A stretch of DNA of 64,000 nucleotides from Flavobacterium defluvii (GCF_900129555.1 NZ_FQWC01000002.1:310001-374000); one strand, 5' to 3'. Positions 38,492 through 47,403 are shown, counted from the first letter of the stretch. Numbers and translations are program-made. Notes: a model not told the origin generated them from the letters alone.

Positions 38492-38499
38492 CAAAAATA
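38492..38499 (-). promoter_or_regulatory. Possible -7 box (TATTTTTG on minus strand) for the oxidoreductase
   Basis: The plus strand reads CAAAAATA, which is TATTTTTG on the minus strand, 16 bp upstream of the oxidoreductase start at 38475. No -33 TTTG at a standard distance. Confidence 0.35.
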
Positions 38500-38540
38500 T
38501 AATTTATTTGTTTAACGTGAAAATGAATTCATCTAATTGT

Positions 38541-38737
38541 GAGTTATGAATTTTGAGTTATGAATTATGTCTTACGATTGTAACTGCTCTTTTTTTGTTT
38601 AACACCCTGAGTGAAGCCGTAGAGACACTTAGTTAGGACGCCAAAAGCTTCAACTTCATTCGGCTTAATAAATGAGAGCTTTCTACTTTCGGCTTTTGAC
38701 TTTCTACTTTATAAAATTTATTATTTAAAAATCAATA
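38541..38737. repeat. Gene-free stretch with short direct repeats
   Basis: Most of the 313-bp divergent gap between the oxidoreductase and pcm. GAGTTATGAATT occurs at 38541-38552 and 38555-38566, and CTTTCTACTTT occurs twice near 38690 and 38710. These are low-complexity words repeated in intergenic DNA here (a related GAGTTATGA pair is at 61519-61534). I see no ORF or RNA gene. Confidence 0.6.
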
Positions 38738-38767
38738 TTTGAAATCCTGTTTTGTTTCTTATTTTTG
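38738..38767 (+). promoter_or_regulatory. Probable pcm promoter
   Basis: TTTG (38738-38741) and TATTTTTG (38760-38767) are 18 bp apart, a good Bacteroidota promoter. Predicted transcription start near 38773, 16 nt before the TTG start codon. Confidence 0.55.
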
Positions 38768-38788
38768 CGAAAATAAAACCTACTTATT

Positions 38789-39430
38789 TTGAAAGATACT
38801 GCCAAACATCAAGGACTTCGTAATCAATTAGTAACAACTTTAGAACAAAAAGGAATTACTGACAGAGCGGTTCTGGATGCGATTAAAAAAATCCCAAGAC
38901 ACCTTTTTTTAAATTCAAGTTTTGAAGATTTTGCTTATCAGGATAAGGCTTTTCCTATTGGTGCAGGGCAGACGATTTCGCAGCCTTATACAGTTGCTTT
39001 TCAATCTCAGCTGCTGGAAGTACAAAAGGATCATAAAATTCTGGAAATTGGTACCGGTTCCGGATATCAAACAGCAGTTTTATTTACTTTAGGAGCAAAA
39101 GTGTATACAGTTGAAAGACAAAAAGAGTTATTTAAACAAACTTCTATTTTATTTCCGAAACTGAATATTCGTCCTAAACATGTTTCTTTTGGAGACGGTT
39201 ATAAAGGACTTCCAAATTATGCTCCGTTTGACAGTATTATTGTAACGGCTGGAGCGCCATTTATTCCGCAGCCTTTAATGGCGCAGTTGAAAATAGGAGG
39301 AAGATTGGTAATTCCGCTTGGAGAAGATGTTCAGATTATGACTTTGTTAATCAGAAAGAACGAAACCCAATTTGAAAAACATGAGTTTGGAGAATTTAGA
39401 TTTGTTCCTTTATTAGAAGATAAAAATTAA
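38789..39430 (+). CDS. pcm: Protein-L-isoaspartate O-methyltransferase
   Basis: Repairs isoaspartyl damage in proteins using SAM (213 aa). Motifs: GAGQTISQPYTVAFQ around residue 52, the SAM site LEIGTGSGYQTAVL, and FDSIIVTAGAPFIPQPL, all typical. The start appears to be TTG at 38789; the promoter at 38738-38767 supports it, since transcription would begin only about 16 nt upstream. It ends at a bidirectional terminator shared with the Fic gene on the other strand. Confidence 0.95.
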   Translation: MKDTAKHQGLRNQLVTTLEQKGITDRAVLDAIKKIPRHLFLNSSFEDFAYQDKAFPIGAGQTISQPYTVAFQSQLLEVQKDHKILEIGTGSGYQTAVLFTLGAKVYTVERQKELFKQTSILFPKLNIRPKHVSFGDGYKGLPNYAPFDSIIVTAGAPFIPQPLMAQLKIGGRLVIPLGEDVQIMTLLIRKNETQFEKHEFGEFRFVPLLEDKN

Positions 39431-39432
39431 TG

Positions 39433-39460
39433 AAAAAGCCCAGTTTTAGCTGGGCTTTTT
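39433..39460. terminator. Bidirectional terminator between pcm and the Fic gene
   Basis: AAAAAGCCCAG (39433-39443) and CTGGGCTTTTT (39450-39460) form a perfect stem with loop TTTTAG. A and T runs on the two sides let it serve both converging genes. Confidence 0.9.
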
Positions 39461-40510
39461 TTATTGAGTAAGTATCGAAATGTATCTTTCTAAACTTTCT
39501 TTTTGTGTTTGAGCTATAAAAAGTAAAAAATCTTCTTTATCTTTTTTAGTCTGAGCTGCTTCCAGAGATTGATAATAGCGCATTCTGTTTTCGTAATCTC
39601 CTTTGATATTAGCAATTAAATAGCCTTTTTGCATCAAAATTAAATTCATGATTAATCTCGACGTTCTTCCATTTCCGTCAATAAAAGGATGGATTGTTAC
39701 TAATCTTTCATGCATTTCTGCAGCTAAAATAACAGGATGAAGTTTGTTTTTATTAATTTCATACCAATTAAAATATTCTTCCATTTCTTGTGGAACTAAT
39801 AAAGGCTGTGGCGGCATGTGGCTGCTTCCTTGTATCATAACCTGAACTTTTCTATACCTGCCGGCATCTTCAGGAATTATTCCTCGAAGTATTAAATTAT
39901 GAATAGACAAAAGATCACGTTCATTTAATGAATTGTTTTTGTTCATTAAATCTTTTATAAAACCAATAGCTTCCTGATGATTTATGGCTTCAAGATGTTC
40001 GCGCATGCTTTTTCCTGAAATGGTTAATCCTTCATTAATAACCATATCAGTTTCTCGAAGGGTCATCGTATTTCCTTCAATTCTATTACTTTCAAAGGTA
40101 TATTCAAGTTCTAAAGCTTGTTTAATTTTGAAACTGTCGAATTGTCTGTAAGAATCTAATTTTTCTTTTAGAAGATCAATCTCTTTTAAGATTTTTTCTA
40201 AAGATGTAGATAATTTAAGATTTGATACGGTTTTGTTGTATTTGATTTCATCCTCTGCAACTTTTAGTGCTTTTAATGCTAAATCATCATCACCAATTTC
40301 ATAAAGAATTTTTTCTTTAAGCCATGCAATCATTAAAGTTTCGTAATCAATTTCCAGTAGTTGAGAAAGTTTGATTATCTGATCTTTTGTTGGTTTTCGA
40401 CTGCCCGATTCAAATTTACTGATCAAAGCCTGATCAATACCAGCAAGCTGTGCTAACTCACGAGTTTTTAATCCTTTTTGTTCTCTGGCATTTTTTAAAA
40501 GCGATTTCAT
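39461..40510 (-). CDS. Fic family protein with N-terminal XRE-type HTH domain
   Basis: Likely AMP-transferase acting on a protein target (349 aa from the ATG at 40510; 12 extra residues upstream would precede an ordinary HTH start, so that start is not preferred). The N-terminal HTH (NAREQKGLKTRELAQLAGID, FESGSRKPT) is of the Cro/C1 type. The Fic domain has the catalytic motif HPFIDGNGRTSR. Before it, SNRIEGNT fits the inhibitory pattern S/T-xxx-E-G/N, indicating self-inhibition within one chain. There is no separate antitoxin gene adjacent. Target unknown. Confidence 0.9.
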   Translation of the reverse strand: MKSLLKNAREQKGLKTRELAQLAGIDQALISKFESGSRKPTKDQIIKLSQLLEIDYETLMIAWLKEKILYEIGDDDLALKALKVAEDEIKYNKTVSNLKLSTSLEKILKEIDLLKEKLDSYRQFDSFKIKQALELEYTFESNRIEGNTMTLRETDMVINEGLTISGKSMREHLEAINHQEAIGFIKDLMNKNNSLNERDLLSIHNLILRGIIPEDAGRYRKVQVMIQGSSHMPPQPLLVPQEMEEYFNWYEINKNKLHPVILAAEMHERLVTIHPFIDGNGRTSRLIMNLILMQKGYLIANIKGDYENRMRYYQSLEAAQTKKDKEDFLLFIAQTQKESLERYISILTQ

Positions 40511-40562
40511 AATGATGAAATTTAAAGTCTTGACAAAATTAGTCATTTTTTAAAACATAAAA

Positions 40563-40587
40563 AAAGCAACATTTTAAATATTGCTTT
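40563..40587 (-). terminator. Terminator of the lipoprotein gene
   Basis: AAAGCAA (40563-40569) and TTGCTTT (40581-40587) form a short stem; on the minus strand it is followed by a T run. It ends the gene whose stop is at 40596. Confidence 0.6.
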
Positions 40588-40595
40588 CTTTGATT

Positions 40596-41237
40596 TTATT
40601 TTGGAGGCAGAGAACCGTCTTTTCTCATTTCTTTAACTACAGCCTGCATAATTGCATCTACAGTTTGACCTACATCAGTAACGTAATCGGATTTTGTAGT
40701 TCCTGTCCAGATTAGTTTATTTTCTTTTAAAGAAAAAATATTGGTTTCGACCATGTAATATGTTGATTCAGAATAATAGCCGGGATCATAGAAAGCAGGC
40801 GAATACATTCCGTACCAGTTTCCAAAACCGTAACCATACATTCCGGAATATAAACCGTCAAAACCTCCATAATACATTCCTGTATAAGATCCTGGAACGT
40901 AAGTAGTTTCTTTTTCAGTACTCACTAAACGCATGGTAACAACTCCGTCAAAATTTTCGTCTTTCAGAATTTTTAATTTTTGATCCTGAGTAAGTTTTTT
41001 GGTGTCTTCGTTTAAATATTGATAAGAAGTTTTAAAAATAGGATTACTTGCCGCAATTCTATTTTCGGCAATTCGCCTTGAAGCTTCGTCTTTAACCAAT
41101 GCAACTACCAAAACTTTTTTAAAATGTTCCTGGGTAACGGTTATTTTTGGATCTCTCCAGCTATTTACAATAGTAGTATTACTGCCGCAGCCTAAAAGTG
41201 ACAGAATTACAATCGATAGAATTAAGTACTTTTTCAT
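40596..41237 (-). CDS. Lipoprotein of unknown function (DUF4136-like)
   Basis: A 213-aa lipoprotein with signal peptide and lipobox LLGCGS (Cys17). The mature part starts NTTIVNSWRDPKITVTQE, similar to small lipoproteins of the DUF4136 type. A Gly/Tyr-rich middle (YTGMYYGGFDGLYSGMYGYG) is unusual and could be flexible or aggregation-prone. It probably sits in the outer membrane facing the periplasm. No function is proposed. Confidence 0.8.
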   Translation of the reverse strand: MKKYLILSIVILSLLGCGSNTTIVNSWRDPKITVTQEHFKKVLVVALVKDEASRRIAENRIAASNPIFKTSYQYLNEDTKKLTQDQKLKILKDENFDGVVTMRLVSTEKETTYVPGSYTGMYYGGFDGLYSGMYGYGFGNWYGMYSPAFYDPGYYSESTYYMVETNIFSLKENKLIWTGTTKSDYVTDVGQTVDAIMQAVVKEMRKDGSLPPK

Positions 41238-41301
41238 ATTTTACAGTTTTTGTAGTAAAAATAACTATAAAATACTAATAAACATATGTTTGCATTAAAT
41301 T

Positions 41302-41327
41302 AAAAAAGCCTAATTATAGGCTTTTTT
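41302..41327 (-). terminator. Terminator overlapping the end of smpB
   Basis: AAAAAAGCCTA (41302-41312) pairs perfectly with TAGGCTTTTTT (41317-41327) around ATTA. One arm contains the last codons of smpB (stop at 41310), so the terminator is partly coding. Confidence 0.8.
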
Positions 41328-41765
41328 AATTCTGTCTAAGTCACGTTTTGTGTCTGCTTCTTTTAAAGATTCACGCTTGTCGTAGTTTTTCTTTCCTTTA
41401 CAAAGACCAATCTGCAGTTTTGCAAGCCCTTTTTCATTTGTAAATAATTTTAGCGGAACAATAGTAAGACCTTTTGCCTGAACACTTTTATGAAGCGTTT
41501 TTAATTCTTTTTTATTTAAAAGCAATTTACGTTCACTTCTGGATTTATGATTGAACTGATTTCCAAAAGAATATTCTTCAATATAAGTATTAATTGCAAA
41601 AAGTTCCATACCGCTAAATTCACAAAAGCTTTCGGTAATATTCGCTTTTCCTAATCGGATAGATTTGATTTCGGTTCCTGCCAAAACAATTCCGGCAGTA
41701 TAAGTGTCGATGATCTCGTAATCAAAACGAGCTCTCTTATTGAGTATATTGACTGATTTTAACAT
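41310..41765 (-). CDS. smpB: SsrA-binding protein SmpB
   Basis: Partner of tmRNA in trans-translation, which rescues stalled ribosomes. The ATG at 41765 gives a 151-aa protein starting [20 protein letters not shown], the normal N terminus; a start at 41807 would add 14 hydrophobic residues and is rejected. Motifs: [19 protein letters not shown], then the C-terminal [22 protein letters not shown] -7 box ends 5 nt before this ATG, so the transcript may be leaderless. The tmRNA gene itself is not seen in this window. Confidence 0.96.
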   Translation of the reverse strand: MLKSVNILNKRARFDYEIIDTYTAGIVLAGTEIKSIRLGKANITESFCEFSGMELFAINTYIEEYSFGNQFNHKSRSERKLLLNKKELKTLHKSVQAKGLTIVPLKLFTNEKGLAKLQIGLCKGKKNYDKRESLKEADTKRDLDRIKKAYN

Positions 41766-41770
41766 GGGTA

Positions 41771-41778
41771 CAAAAGTA
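41771..41778 (-). promoter_or_regulatory. Possible smpB -7 box (TACTTTTG on minus strand)
   Basis: The plus strand reads CAAAAGTA. On the minus strand the last G of TACTTTTG is followed by 5 nt (TACCC) and then the smpB ATG. A CAAA at 41805-41808 could be a -33 element but is 26 bp away, longer than usual. Confidence 0.4.
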
Positions 41779-41869
41779 AGGAAAATTGTAAAACTTAATG
41801 CGATCAAATATAATTAAAGATTTTTTTTAATCTATGATTTTAATCAGCTTCAACGCAAAAGGTTACTCA

Positions 41870-41877
41870 TAAGTTTG
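41870..41877 (+). promoter_or_regulatory. Probable -7 box (TAAGTTTG)
   Basis: TAAGTTTG fits TAnnTTTG and ends 25 bp before the ATG of the outer-membrane protein at 41903. Confidence 0.4.
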
Positions 41878-41902
41878 TTCTGTAATTATAAAACAAACTC
41901 AA

Positions 41903-42541
41903 ATGAAAAAGATTTTTACATTAGTAGGTATTGCATTAATTAGTTTATCTGTAAGAGCTCAGGATTCTACTCAGGGACTAAAAGGAGCTTGGTTTGCAAC
42001 TTCGCAATTTGGTTATCAGCAAACAAAAACTGCAGATCAAAAAAATACAAGTTTATCTGTTCTTCCAATCGTTGGAACATTTGTTACACCTTCAGTTGCT
42101 GTTGGAGCCGGAATTGGAATTATAAATATAAAAGCAGATTCTAATGCTGGAACTGCAGCAAAAACAGACTTATTTGTTATTCAGCCCTTGGCAAGAAAAT
42201 ATTGGAATGTAGCAGGTTCATTGTACTTTTTTGGACAAGCAGCTCTGCCTATCATTACCGGAAAAGAAAAAGAAAGCGAGTTGAAAGTTAATCAGGTAGG
42301 ATTGTCTGTATCTGGAGGTTTTGATTATTTCGTAACGAAAAACTTCTCAGTTGAGTTCTCTTACGATTTGGCTAATTTTACTTCTACAACGCTAGAGCCT
42401 AAAAATGGAGAAAAAACGACGGTTACAAATTTTGGATTGGCGCATGTTGCAAATGTTGACCCATTTTATAATACAGCTCTTGCAGGAAGTAACCCAAATC
42501 TAACTTCGCCGCTTTCTTTTGGTTTTAAATTCATATTCTAA
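41903..42541 (+). CDS. Outer-membrane beta-barrel protein
   Basis: A 212-aa exported protein with signal peptide MKKIFTLVGIALISLSVRAQ and a set of alternating hydrophobic strands ending in SFGFKFIF, a typical C-terminal beta-signal ending in Phe. The pattern (GAWFATSQFGYQQTKTAD, SVAVGAGIGII, LYFFGQAALPI, SVSGGFDYFVTKNFSVEFSYDL) fits a small porin-like or OmpW-like beta barrel. Ligand unknown. Confidence 0.85.
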   Translation: MKKIFTLVGIALISLSVRAQDSTQGLKGAWFATSQFGYQQTKTADQKNTSLSVLPIVGTFVTPSVAVGAGIGIINIKADSNAGTAAKTDLFVIQPLARKYWNVAGSLYFFGQAALPIITGKEKESELKVNQVGLSVSGGFDYFVTKNFSVEFSYDLANFTSTTLEPKNGEKTTVTNFGLAHVANVDPFYNTALAGSNPNLTSPLSFGFKFIF

Positions 42542-42571
42542 ATTTTAGCGAATTGTATTAGGTGAATTCGT

Positions 42572-42579
42572 TAATTTTG
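42572..42579 (+). promoter_or_regulatory. Possible -7 box (TAATTTTG) for the VF530-type gene
   Basis: TAATTTTG lies just before the terminator at 42583-42614, so transcription would begin near 42585, inside that hairpin's left arm, and lead to the ATG at 42631. Confidence 0.35.
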
Positions 42580-42582
42580 CAA

Positions 42583-42614
42583 AAAAGACCGTTCTTTTTT
42601 AAGGACGGTCTTTT
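42583..42614 (+). terminator. Rho-independent terminator after the outer-membrane protein gene
   Basis: AAAAGACCGT (42583-42592) and ACGGTCTTTT (42605-42614) form a 10-bp stem with a T-rich loop. Confidence 0.8.
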
Positions 42615-42630
42615 GTTTTAAATATATAAA

Positions 42631-42855
42631 ATGGAAAATAAATCTAAAGATCCGCTGCACGGAATTACGCTTCAAAAAATTGTCGAAACTCTGGTTGATT
42701 ATTATGGTTTTGACACTTTAGGAGAATTAATTCCTATAAAGTGTTTTAACTCAAATCCGAGTGTAAAATCAAGCTTGACTTTTTTAAGAAAAACCGATTG
42801 GGCGCGAAAAAAAGTAGAAGATTTATATATAAAAACGCTTCCTAAACTTAGCTGA
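42631..42855 (+). CDS. VF530 family DNA-binding protein
   Basis: A small 74-aa protein of the VF530 (DUF2132) family, named after a Vibrio fischeri protein reported to bind DNA. The whole family signature is present: [53 protein letters not shown]. It stands alone, converging with the reverse-strand outer-membrane protein gene 2 bp further. Role in the cell unknown. Confidence 0.92.
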   Translation: MENKSKDPLHGITLQKIVETLVDYYGFDTLGELIPIKCFNSNPSVKSSLTFLRKTDWARKKVEDLYIKTLPKLS

Positions 42856-42857
42856 TT

Positions 42858-43415
42858 TTAATTTAGTTTATACGAAATCATTACGCCGCCACGATACGGA
42901 AGCCATTCACCGCTTTTGTTCCAGTGTTCTGCAGTTTCATATCTTCCCGGAGTTCCGTCGTTATAATAACCGTGGTAAAAGCCTTGGTGCCATCCGCCGC
43001 CTGCAAAAATATCCAATAAAAATTTATCGTTTAATTTGATGTTATAACCTACTGTAACTCCTATACGGTAACCAAAACCATGTTCATATTTGTTTGTGTC
43101 CCAATAATTCCATTTTTGTAACTGATAAAAATCGGGACCAATATGACCACCAATGTAAAATCCATTATATTTTTCTTTAAAGTGATAACGCACTTCAGGC
43201 GTAAACGTGTAAAATTCCATCGGATTATTTCCATTAAAGGATTTCCAGAAAGAAGCCATAACATCAAAACTAAAAGTTGTTTTTTCTCCAATGCTCGTTT
43301 CTACACCTACATTTGGAATACCAACTAAAGCTGTCGCACCGTTAAATTTTATAAAAGTCTGGCTTTGTAATTGAATCGATAAAAAAAGAATAATAAAGGC
43401 GAATAATTTCTTCAT
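42858..43415 (-). CDS. Outer-membrane beta-barrel-like exported protein
   Basis: The start is taken as ATG 43415 (MKKLFAFIILFLSIQLQSQ, a signal peptide), giving 185 aa. A longer reading from 43457 would begin upstream of the predicted transcription start. The mature part is strand-rich with aromatic girdles (YHFKEKYNGFYIGGHIGPDF, GYRIGVTVGYNIKLNDKFLLD, GGVMISYKLN), fitting an outer-membrane barrel of about eight strands. Function unknown. A 14-bp palindrome sits in its short leader. Confidence 0.8.
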   Translation of the reverse strand: MKKLFAFIILFLSIQLQSQTFIKFNGATALVGIPNVGVETSIGEKTTFSFDVMASFWKSFNGNNPMEFYTFTPEVRYHFKEKYNGFYIGGHIGPDFYQLQKWNYWDTNKYEHGFGYRIGVTVGYNIKLNDKFLLDIFAGGGWHQGFYHGYYNDGTPGRYETAEHWNKSGEWLPYRGGVMISYKLN

Positions 43416-43428
43416 GGTATTTTTTGTG

Positions 43429-43442
43429 ATTGCGGCCGCAAT
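43429..43442. repeat. 14-bp GC-rich palindrome in the leader of the exported-protein gene
   Basis: ATTGCGGCCGCAAT is a perfect palindrome 13 bp upstream of the ATG at 43415, inside the predicted leader. Its GC-rich core contrasts with the AT-rich surroundings; a second CGGCC follows at 43451-43455. Confidence 0.85.
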
Positions 43443-43456
43443 TTTGTTTTCGGCCA

Positions 43457-43464
43457 CAAATATA
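43457..43464 (-). promoter_or_regulatory. Probable -7 box (TATATTTG on minus strand)
   Basis: The plus strand reads CAAATATA. Transcription would start near 43450, giving a leader of about 35 nt to the ATG at 43415. This supports the shorter start. Confidence 0.42.
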
Positions 43465-43508
43465 ACGCAATACTAGGTTTACTATTGCAGTATTTGATGT
43501 TTTAAGTG

Positions 43509-44066
43509 TTATTTTTTATCAGAGACTAATAAGGAATAAATCACTTTGTCCAGAAATTTACCTTCCCAAAATTCTGCTTCACGTAAATGTGCCTCTCTTA
43601 CAAAACCGCATTTTTGAAGAACTTTTTCAGAAGCATAATTTTCAGGATCAATAACGGCTTCAATAGAATGAAGTTTTAAATCTTCAAAACCATATTGTAA
43701 AAGTCGGTTTACAGCTTCTGGAATAATTCCTTTTCCATGAAAATCAGGCGATAGCATATAACCAATCTCTGCACGATGATTTTCGGGCTGCATTCTGTAA
43801 TACCCAATTATGCCCAAAAGTTTAGGGTTTCCTTTTAAAGTTATACCCCAGTTTACTCCAACATTCGAATCGATTTTTTCATCAATCATTGTAATATGAT
43901 CGAGAGCATCCTGATTGTTTTTTACCAATGGACGCGGAATATATTTCATGGTTTCAGGATTCGAACGTAATTCAAAAACCTCATTTACATCATCATTTGT
44001 AATTCTTCTCAAAAGCAAACGTTCTGTTTCTATTACCGGAAAAGGGTGAAAGTTAAACTCTAACAT
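43509..44066 (-). CDS. GNAT family N-acetyltransferase (RimJ/RimL type)
   Basis: Acetyl-CoA-dependent N-acetyltransferase of 185 aa. Signatures: ETERLLLRRITNDDVNEVFE at the N terminus, GIIGYYRMQPENHRAEIGYM, the acetyl-CoA loop in HGKGIIPEAVNRLL, and the late ENYASEKVLQKCGFVREAHL. The type usually modifies ribosomal protein N termini or small molecules; the substrate is unknown. It follows the aldose epimerase gene by 7 bp and is probably cotranscribed. Confidence 0.92.
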   Translation of the reverse strand: MLEFNFHPFPVIETERLLLRRITNDDVNEVFELRSNPETMKYIPRPLVKNNQDALDHITMIDEKIDSNVGVNWGITLKGNPKLLGIIGYYRMQPENHRAEIGYMLSPDFHGKGIIPEAVNRLLQYGFEDLKLHSIEAVIDPENYASEKVLQKCGFVREAHLREAEFWEGKFLDKVIYSLLVSDKK

Positions 44067-44073
44067 TTTATAA

Positions 44074-44925
44074 TTATAATATTTTAATACTGAATTTTGA
44101 ATGAAACGACTGATCGATTTCTAAAGTCAGGATTCCTTCTTTTTCAAATAAATTTCCCGAATTATCTGCCGTATCAGAATAGCCAAACCAAGGTTCAATA
44201 CAAACAAATGGAGCCATATTTTTTGTCCAGATTCCTAAACTCGGAAAATCTTCAAATTCAACCTGAACGTAAGGTTTTGAGTTTTCGAGAATTGTAAGCG
44301 AATTTGATTCTAACGTTTTAAAAACCAAAGCATCGTTCTCAAAAAGTTTATAATGCAGCGGAACGATATTTCCTGTGGTTTTTAAAGTTTCGGTTTTATT
44401 CGAAATTAAATCATTTTCTAGAAGATTATATTTTAAAGGTTCTTCTTTTTCAAACTTAAAAGCATAATTCTCAAAGTTTTCAGGAAGTGCAATCGCAGGA
44501 TGTGCTCCAATAGAAAAAGGCATTTTTGTATCACCTTTATTGATTACAACATATTCTATGTTTAATGTAGTGTCTTCCAGCGTATAGATAAGCTGTAATT
44601 CGAATTCAAAAGGGTATTTTTTTAAAGTTTCGGCATTTGATTCTAAAGAAAAAACAGCGCTGTTTCCCGTTTTTTCAATTAATTGAAATTCCATATCTCT
44701 GGCAAAACCATGTCTTGGCAGTTGATATTCGGTATTATCTATTGTAAAAGTATTGTTTTTTAAAGTTCCTACAATCGGAAAAAGAACAGGGGAGTGTTTT
44801 CCCCAAAAATCGGGATTTCCTCCCCAGATGTATTCTTTGTTTTGATTGTCTTTTAATGAAAATAATTCAGCTCCGAAATTTTTAATCGAAGCTTTAAGTT
44901 TTGAATTTGAGATAGTTGTGTTCAA
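44074..44925 (-). CDS. Aldose 1-epimerase family protein
   Basis: A 283-aa beta-sandwich protein of the galactose mutarotase-like superfamily. Signatures: NSKLKASIKNFGAELFSLKD, YIWGGNPDFWGKHSPVLFPI, LPRHGFARDMEF and the conserved IGAHPAIALP. It probably interconverts anomers of a sugar or a sugar phosphate; the closest class is the LacX-like group. It is cytoplasmic, with no signal peptide. It precedes the GNAT gene on the same strand. Confidence 0.9.
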   Translation of the reverse strand: MNTTISNSKLKASIKNFGAELFSLKDNQNKEYIWGGNPDFWGKHSPVLFPIVGTLKNNTFTIDNTEYQLPRHGFARDMEFQLIEKTGNSAVFSLESNAETLKKYPFEFELQLIYTLEDTTLNIEYVVINKGDTKMPFSIGAHPAIALPENFENYAFKFEKEEPLKYNLLENDLISNKTETLKTTGNIVPLHYKLFENDALVFKTLESNSLTILENSKPYVQVEFEDFPSLGIWTKNMAPFVCIEPWFGYSDTADNSGNLFEKEGILTLEIDQSFHSKFSIKIL

Positions 44926-45112
44926 AATATTATAATTGAAAGGAATTAATCTAAAATAGAGATGTAAATATATTTTATAAATTTTATTTTTTTAGGAAAA
45001 TGCTTAGAATTATTTTTTTAATAAAATTATGCTAAAATTAAATTTATCCTTTTGGTTTTCTCTGTAAATAGCTTTTTTTTTCATTAATTTGCTACATAAA
45101 CAGCTAAAAAAT

Positions 45113-47383
45113 ATGAAAAAACAATCTTCAAAAGCCTTACTAACCATGGCTTTGTTTGTTGGATTTTCTTCTGTCTGGGCTCAGCAAACGCCTTCAGCAA
45201 CAGCGGCAAATCCAGTAAATAATTACAATTATCATGATGCGTTTGCACCAAATTTTTACACTAAAAATGGTACTTCTACACGTACAGCAAGTGGTCAGCC
45301 GGGTGTTGAATATTGGCAAAACAGAGCCGATTATCAAATAACGGCAAAGTTAAACGGAACTACAAATGAAATTACGGGTACGGACGAAATTACTTACACG
45401 AATAACAGTCCTGAGAAAATGTCATTTGTATGGTTAAATTTAGACCAGAATTTATTCAAAGACGATTCCAGGGGAAATGCAGTTGTGCCTTTAACAGGAA
45501 GCCGTAACGGAGCTCAGGGTCAGGTTTTTGATGGAGGAAATAAAATAAAATCAGTAAAAGTAATTTCTGTTGGAAAAAAGAAAACAGAAGTTGATGCAAA
45601 ATATATTGTTACAGATACCAGAATGCAGATTTTCCTTCCGGAAGAATTGGCTGCAAAGGGAGCTTCTGTAAAAATTAAAATCGAATTTTCATTTATTGCG
45701 CCTTTTGAAGGCTCAGACAGAATGGGAGTTCTGGAAACTAAAAACGGAAAAATCTTTACAATTGCACAATGGTATCCGCGTATGTGTGTATTCGATGATG
45801 TAAAAGGATGGAACACAGCGCCCTATTTAGGAGCATCTGAGTTTTATTTAGAATATGGAGATTTTGATGTAAAATTAACTGTACCTGCAAATCACTACGT
45901 TGTTGGTTCAGGAGAATTAGTAAACGGTGCAGAAGTTCTTTCTGCAGAACAATTAAAACGTTATAAAGACGCCTCTCAAAGCGATAAAACGGTTATGATT
46001 CGTACGGCAGAAGAAGTTGCAGCAACAGCAAATACAAATGCTTCTGCAGAAAAAACATGGCATTATAAAATCAAAAATGCACGTGACTTTTCTTGGGCTT
46101 CATCACCAGCTTTTATTCTAGACGGAGCAAGAATCAATTTACCAAGCGGTAAAAAATCATTGGCATTATCTGCTTATCCTGTAGAAAGTGCTGGAAATGA
46201 CGCTTACGGGCGTTCTACAGAATATGTAAAAGCATCTATCGAAAATTATTCTAAAAGATGGTTTGAATATCCTTATCCTGCAGCCACAAACGTAGCAGGT
46301 AACGAAGGCGGAATGGAATATCCGGGAATTGTTTTTTGTGGATGGAAATCTAAAACAGATGATTTATGGGGTGTTACAGATCACGAATTTGGACACATTT
46401 GGTTCCCGATGATTGTAGGTTCAAATGAGCGTTATTTTGCATGGATGGATGAAGGTTTCAATACTTTTATAAATTCTGTAAGTTCATATGATTTTAACAA
46501 TGGTGAGTACAAACAGCCGGCTTCAAACTTACATGAAGATGCTGAATATATTACAGGAAAAAATTTAGAACCAATTATGAGTTCTCCTGATAATATGAAA
46601 GAAGCTAATATTGGCGTTTTATGTTATGTAAAGCCAAGTGCAGGTTTAGTTATTTTAAGGGAACAGGTTTTAGGGCAGGAGCGTTTTGATAAAGCACTGC
46701 GTACTTATGTTGAGCGTTGGGCTTATAAACACCCAACTCCGGATGATTTTTTTAGAACGGTTGAAAATGTAGCCGGAGAAGATTTAAGCTGGTTCTGGAG
46801 AAGCTGGTTCGTAAACAACTGGCGTTTTGACCAAGGAATCAACTGGATTAAATATGTAAAAAATGATCCGGCAAAAGGTGTAATTATCAATGTTGAAAAC
46901 TTTGACAAAATGCCAATGCCAATTGTTTTAGATGTAAAAACAAAAAGCGGAAAAGTTACCAGAGTTAAATTACCTGTCGAAATCTGGCAGCGCAACAATG
47001 ATTGGTCTTTTAAACACAATTCTACAGAAGAAATTGAAAGTATAACTCTTGACCCAGATAATGCTTTCCCAGATTATAACGATAGTAATAATGTTTGGAA
47101 AGCGGGAAACGGAAAAATTGAAAAAGATGTTATTCTGGACGGCTATTTAGGAAATTATGTTACAGCTAAATCTCCTTTAACAATTGAATTAACAGAGAAA
47201 AACAGTACTTTAAACGCAGAACTTCCAAATTATCCAAAGTTCACTCTTTCTCCTGTAGCAGGTGAAAAAGATACATTTGAATCAAAAAGAGCCGGATTAA
47301 AATTCAAATTTAATGAAGGAAAAACAGGTTTCGATATGATACTTACAGGAAATGGACAAGTAATTCCGTTTACGAAAAAGTAA
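45113..47383 (+). CDS. Secreted M1 family metallopeptidase
   Basis: Zinc aminopeptidase-like protein (756 aa from ATG 45113, signal peptide ending VWAQQ). An apparent start at 45089 uses TTG and is not preferred. The zinc site is HEFGH (424-428) with the third ligand Glu447 in WMDEGFNTF, exactly 18 residues on as in the family. The exopeptidase GAMEN motif reads GGMEYPG. The C-terminal part after about 550 is a beta-rich domain. It is exported to the periplasm or further. Substrate unknown; a terminator follows. Confidence 0.94.
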   Translation: MKKQSSKALLTMALFVGFSSVWAQQTPSATAANPVNNYNYHDAFAPNFYTKNGTSTRTASGQPGVEYWQNRADYQITAKLNGTTNEITGTDEITYTNNSPEKMSFVWLNLDQNLFKDDSRGNAVVPLTGSRNGAQGQVFDGGNKIKSVKVISVGKKKTEVDAKYIVTDTRMQIFLPEELAAKGASVKIKIEFSFIAPFEGSDRMGVLETKNGKIFTIAQWYPRMCVFDDVKGWNTAPYLGASEFYLEYGDFDVKLTVPANHYVVGSGELVNGAEVLSAEQLKRYKDASQSDKTVMIRTAEEVAATANTNASAEKTWHYKIKNARDFSWASSPAFILDGARINLPSGKKSLALSAYPVESAGNDAYGRSTEYVKASIENYSKRWFEYPYPAATNVAGNEGGMEYPGIVFCGWKSKTDDLWGVTDHEFGHIWFPMIVGSNERYFAWMDEGFNTFINSVSSYDFNNGEYKQPASNLHEDAEYITGKNLEPIMSSPDNMKEANIGVLCYVKPSAGLVILREQVLGQERFDKALRTYVERWAYKHPTPDDFFRTVENVAGEDLSWFWRSWFVNNWRFDQGINWIKYVKNDPAKGVIINVENFDKMPMPIVLDVKTKSGKVTRVKLPVEIWQRNNDWSFKHNSTEEIESITLDPDNAFPDYNDSNNVWKAGNGKIEKDVILDGYLGNYVTAKSPLTIELTEKNSTLNAELPNYPKFTLSPVAGEKDTFESKRAGLKFKFNEGKTGFDMILTGNGQVIPFTKK

Positions 47384-47403
47384 TTATTTAAAATAGAAAT
47401 ATT

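Noticed and set aside
41766..41807. Longer N terminus of smpB
   Set aside because: The added residues are hydrophobic, precede the conserved start, and lie upstream of the predicted transcription start.
43416..43457. Longer N terminus of the exported protein at 42858
   Set aside because: It would place 14 residues before a clear signal peptide, overlap the palindrome and begin upstream of the predicted transcript.
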